Source of the DNA: SIG469 sp964541215
GTDB taxonomy: Bacteria; Bacillota; Clostridia; Oscillospirales; Oscillospiraceae
Direction: 5' to 3'
Assembly: GCA_964541215.1 (NCBI GenBank)
Contig: CAZIPP010000067.1
Coordinates: 1 to 7,669, forward strand
DNA length: 7,669 bases
A model generated the notes under the pieces. It was not told the origin of the DNA, made no database searches, and saw only the letters and a program-made list of their open reading frames with translations. Positions within the stretch are counted from its first letter, which is position 1. Each line of letters begins with the position of its first letter. Made by a program: the position numbers and the translations under genes. Below are positions 6,787 to 7,669 of this stretch, in pieces.

Positions 6787-6790
6787 TCCT
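6787..6790 (-). promoter_or_regulatory. Ribosome binding site of the 261-aa membrane protein
   Basis: AGGA on the minus strand, nine bases before the ATG at 6777 and directly abutting the upstream ATG at 6786. It decides the start in favour of MANKKK over MITMANKKK. Confidence 0.65.
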
Positions 6791-6801
6791 AACTGTTAAT
6801 A

Positions 6802-7533
6802 TCAAATATCACCGCTGTGGTACAGAATTGCTGAAAGCGCACACAGCGGGGCGGTTTCGCATCGAAGTATTCGTTTGCCCAGAGAACAGCTCAACATGCC
6901 GGCTGATGTCATATACTCAGCTTCATCCGATGAGAAGCCTCCTTCCGGACCGCTGATTATCGAAACGGAATCAAAGGTCGTTTGGGACAGAGCTGCTTTC
7001 AGAGAGTTTTCTTCTTCGTTTTCATAAAGAAGAATTGGCACTTGGCTTGACAGAGCGGCTTCAACGGCAGCCTTGAGGTTGGGAAGAAAGCCTACTTTTG
7101 GGACTATTCCTCGCCCACACTGCCCGGCGGCTGACTGTGCTATTTTCTGCCATCTAACAAGCTTTTTATCCATGTCTTTCTCGCTGGGACGAGAAACGCA
7201 GCGTTCCGACAAAAAAGCCGTTATCGAAACGGCACCCAGCTCTGTGGCTTTTTGTATAACGTGTTCCAGCTTGTCGCTCTTTGCAGCAGCCATAAAAACG
7301 TGGCACTGGACTCGAGGCTCGCTTATGCTGGGAAGGGAATTTAACACAAAAAGTTCTGCATCGTGCTTTGACATGGCATTAAGTCGACAGAAATAGTCTG
7401 TGCCAAAACCATCGCATAAAACGATTTCGTCGCCTATTCTGGGACGAAGAACTTTCAGATGATCAAAGTTTTCTCCGTCAAGCCGAAAACAAGTTTCTGA
7501 TGGAGGCATCGCGTCAATAAAAAATTTCTGCAA
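6802..7533 (-). CDS. rsmE: 16S rRNA (uracil-1498-N3)-methyltransferase RsmE
   Basis: A 243-aa SPOUT-class methyltransferase that, in this family, methylates N3 of U1498 in helix 44 of 16S rRNA with S-adenosylmethionine. The N-terminal part (about 1-70) is the PUA-like RNA-binding domain. The SPOUT domain shows KSDKLEHVIQKATELG (85-100), the glycine loop SGPEGGFSSDE (194-204) and the knot motif LGKRILRCETAPLCALSAI (218-236). The length matches the usual 240-250 residues. The start is the TTG at 7533, giving MQKFFID, which lines up with MQRYFI of the B. subtilis protein; GAGG lies ten bases upstream. The longer reading from ATG 7611 would add 26 residues translated across the promoter itself and is rejected. 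It is the first gene of the minus-strand unit. Confidence 0.95.
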   Translation of the reverse strand: MQKFFIDAMPPSETCFRLDGENFDHLKVLRPRIGDEIVLCDGFGTDYFCRLNAMSKHDAELFVLNSLPSISEPRVQCHVFMAAAKSDKLEHVIQKATELGAVSITAFLSERCVSRPSEKDMDKKLVRWQKIAQSAAGQCGRGIVPKVGFLPNLKAAVEAALSSQVPILLYENEEENSLKAALSQTTFDSVSIISGPEGGFSSDEAEYMTSAGMLSCSLGKRILRCETAPLCALSAILYHSGDI

Positions 7534-7543
7534 TTTATGCAAA

Positions 7544-7547
7544 CCTC
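7544..7547 (-). promoter_or_regulatory. Ribosome binding site of rsmE
   Basis: GAGG on the minus strand, ten bases before the TTG at 7533. A second in-frame TTG at 7542 is only one base from it and cannot use it. It sets the start together with the family alignment. Confidence 0.7.
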
Positions 7548-7579
7548 GCAAAAAGCAATTTTGGACAAATCTAACCTGT

Positions 7580-7608
7580 ATTGTAACAGATTGTGATGGA
7601 TTTGGCAA
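7580..7608 (-). promoter_or_regulatory. Sigma-70/SigA-type promoter of the rsmE unit
   Basis: Minus strand: -35 TTGCCA (7608-7603, five of six consensus), a 17-bp spacer, and -10 TACAAT (7585-7580, five of six), with TGT before it as an extended -10. Transcription should begin near 7573, leaving a leader of about 40 bases. The region further upstream (7612-7669) is AT-rich with A-tracts, as in UP elements, and otherwise shows nothing. Confidence 0.8.
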
Positions 7609-7669
7609 CATTGAATTTTGTGTTTCCGGTACGAAAAAACAGTATTTTGTGTTTATTTGTATTTGTAAG

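Overview
The window looks like a low-to-mid GC Clostridia genome (Firmicutes/Bacillota), probably a gut-type Oscillospiraceae/Ruminococcaceae relative. This is inferred from protein character (SpoVB-type flippase, B. subtilis-like RsmE N-terminus, Clostridia-type activase/dehydratase proteins), from the Shine-Dalgarno sites, and from frequent TTG starts. No marker gene fixes the genus. There is no RNA gene, mobile element or CRISPR array.

Almost everything is transcribed right to left on the minus strand. From the right edge: a clear sigma-70-type promoter (7580-7608); rsmE, a 16S rRNA uridine methyltransferase, with a TTG start at 7533; a 24-nt gap; then an unrecognised 261-aa protein with about eight membrane segments (5992-6777). 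A strong intrinsic terminator follows (5931-5964). It may compete with an alternative upstream hairpin, so it could be an attenuator.

The centre is a two-gene unit in which stop and start share one base (TAATG at 2966-2970). The first gene encodes a 977-aa protein: two tandem ATP-binding activase repeats of the BcrA/BadF/HgdC type, a four-cysteine motif, and an HGD-D/DUF2229-like region. The second encodes a 436-aa HGD-D-like protein. As I recall it, many Clostridia carry these parts as one protein of about 1,400 residues; here they are cleanly split. By family analogy the pair should be an ATP-driven, iron-sulfur electron-activation system related to 2-hydroxyacyl-CoA dehydratases. Its substrate is unknown and nothing in the window identifies it.

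Downstream, a GC-rich hairpin (1619-1648) lies between the 436-aa gene and a 501-aa MOP/SpoVB-like lipid or polysaccharide flippase (107-1612). The hairpin looks like a terminator and also contains the only visible ribosome binding site of the flippase, which starts with TTG. At the left edge the flippase meets a convergent plus-strand gene, of which only the last 30 codons are present; a 12-bp hairpin (78-105) serves as the shared terminator.

The gaps between genes are all short (at most about 136 bases) and are covered by the regulatory entries. The most interesting content is the split activase/dehydratase-like pair and the two RNA structures that flank it.
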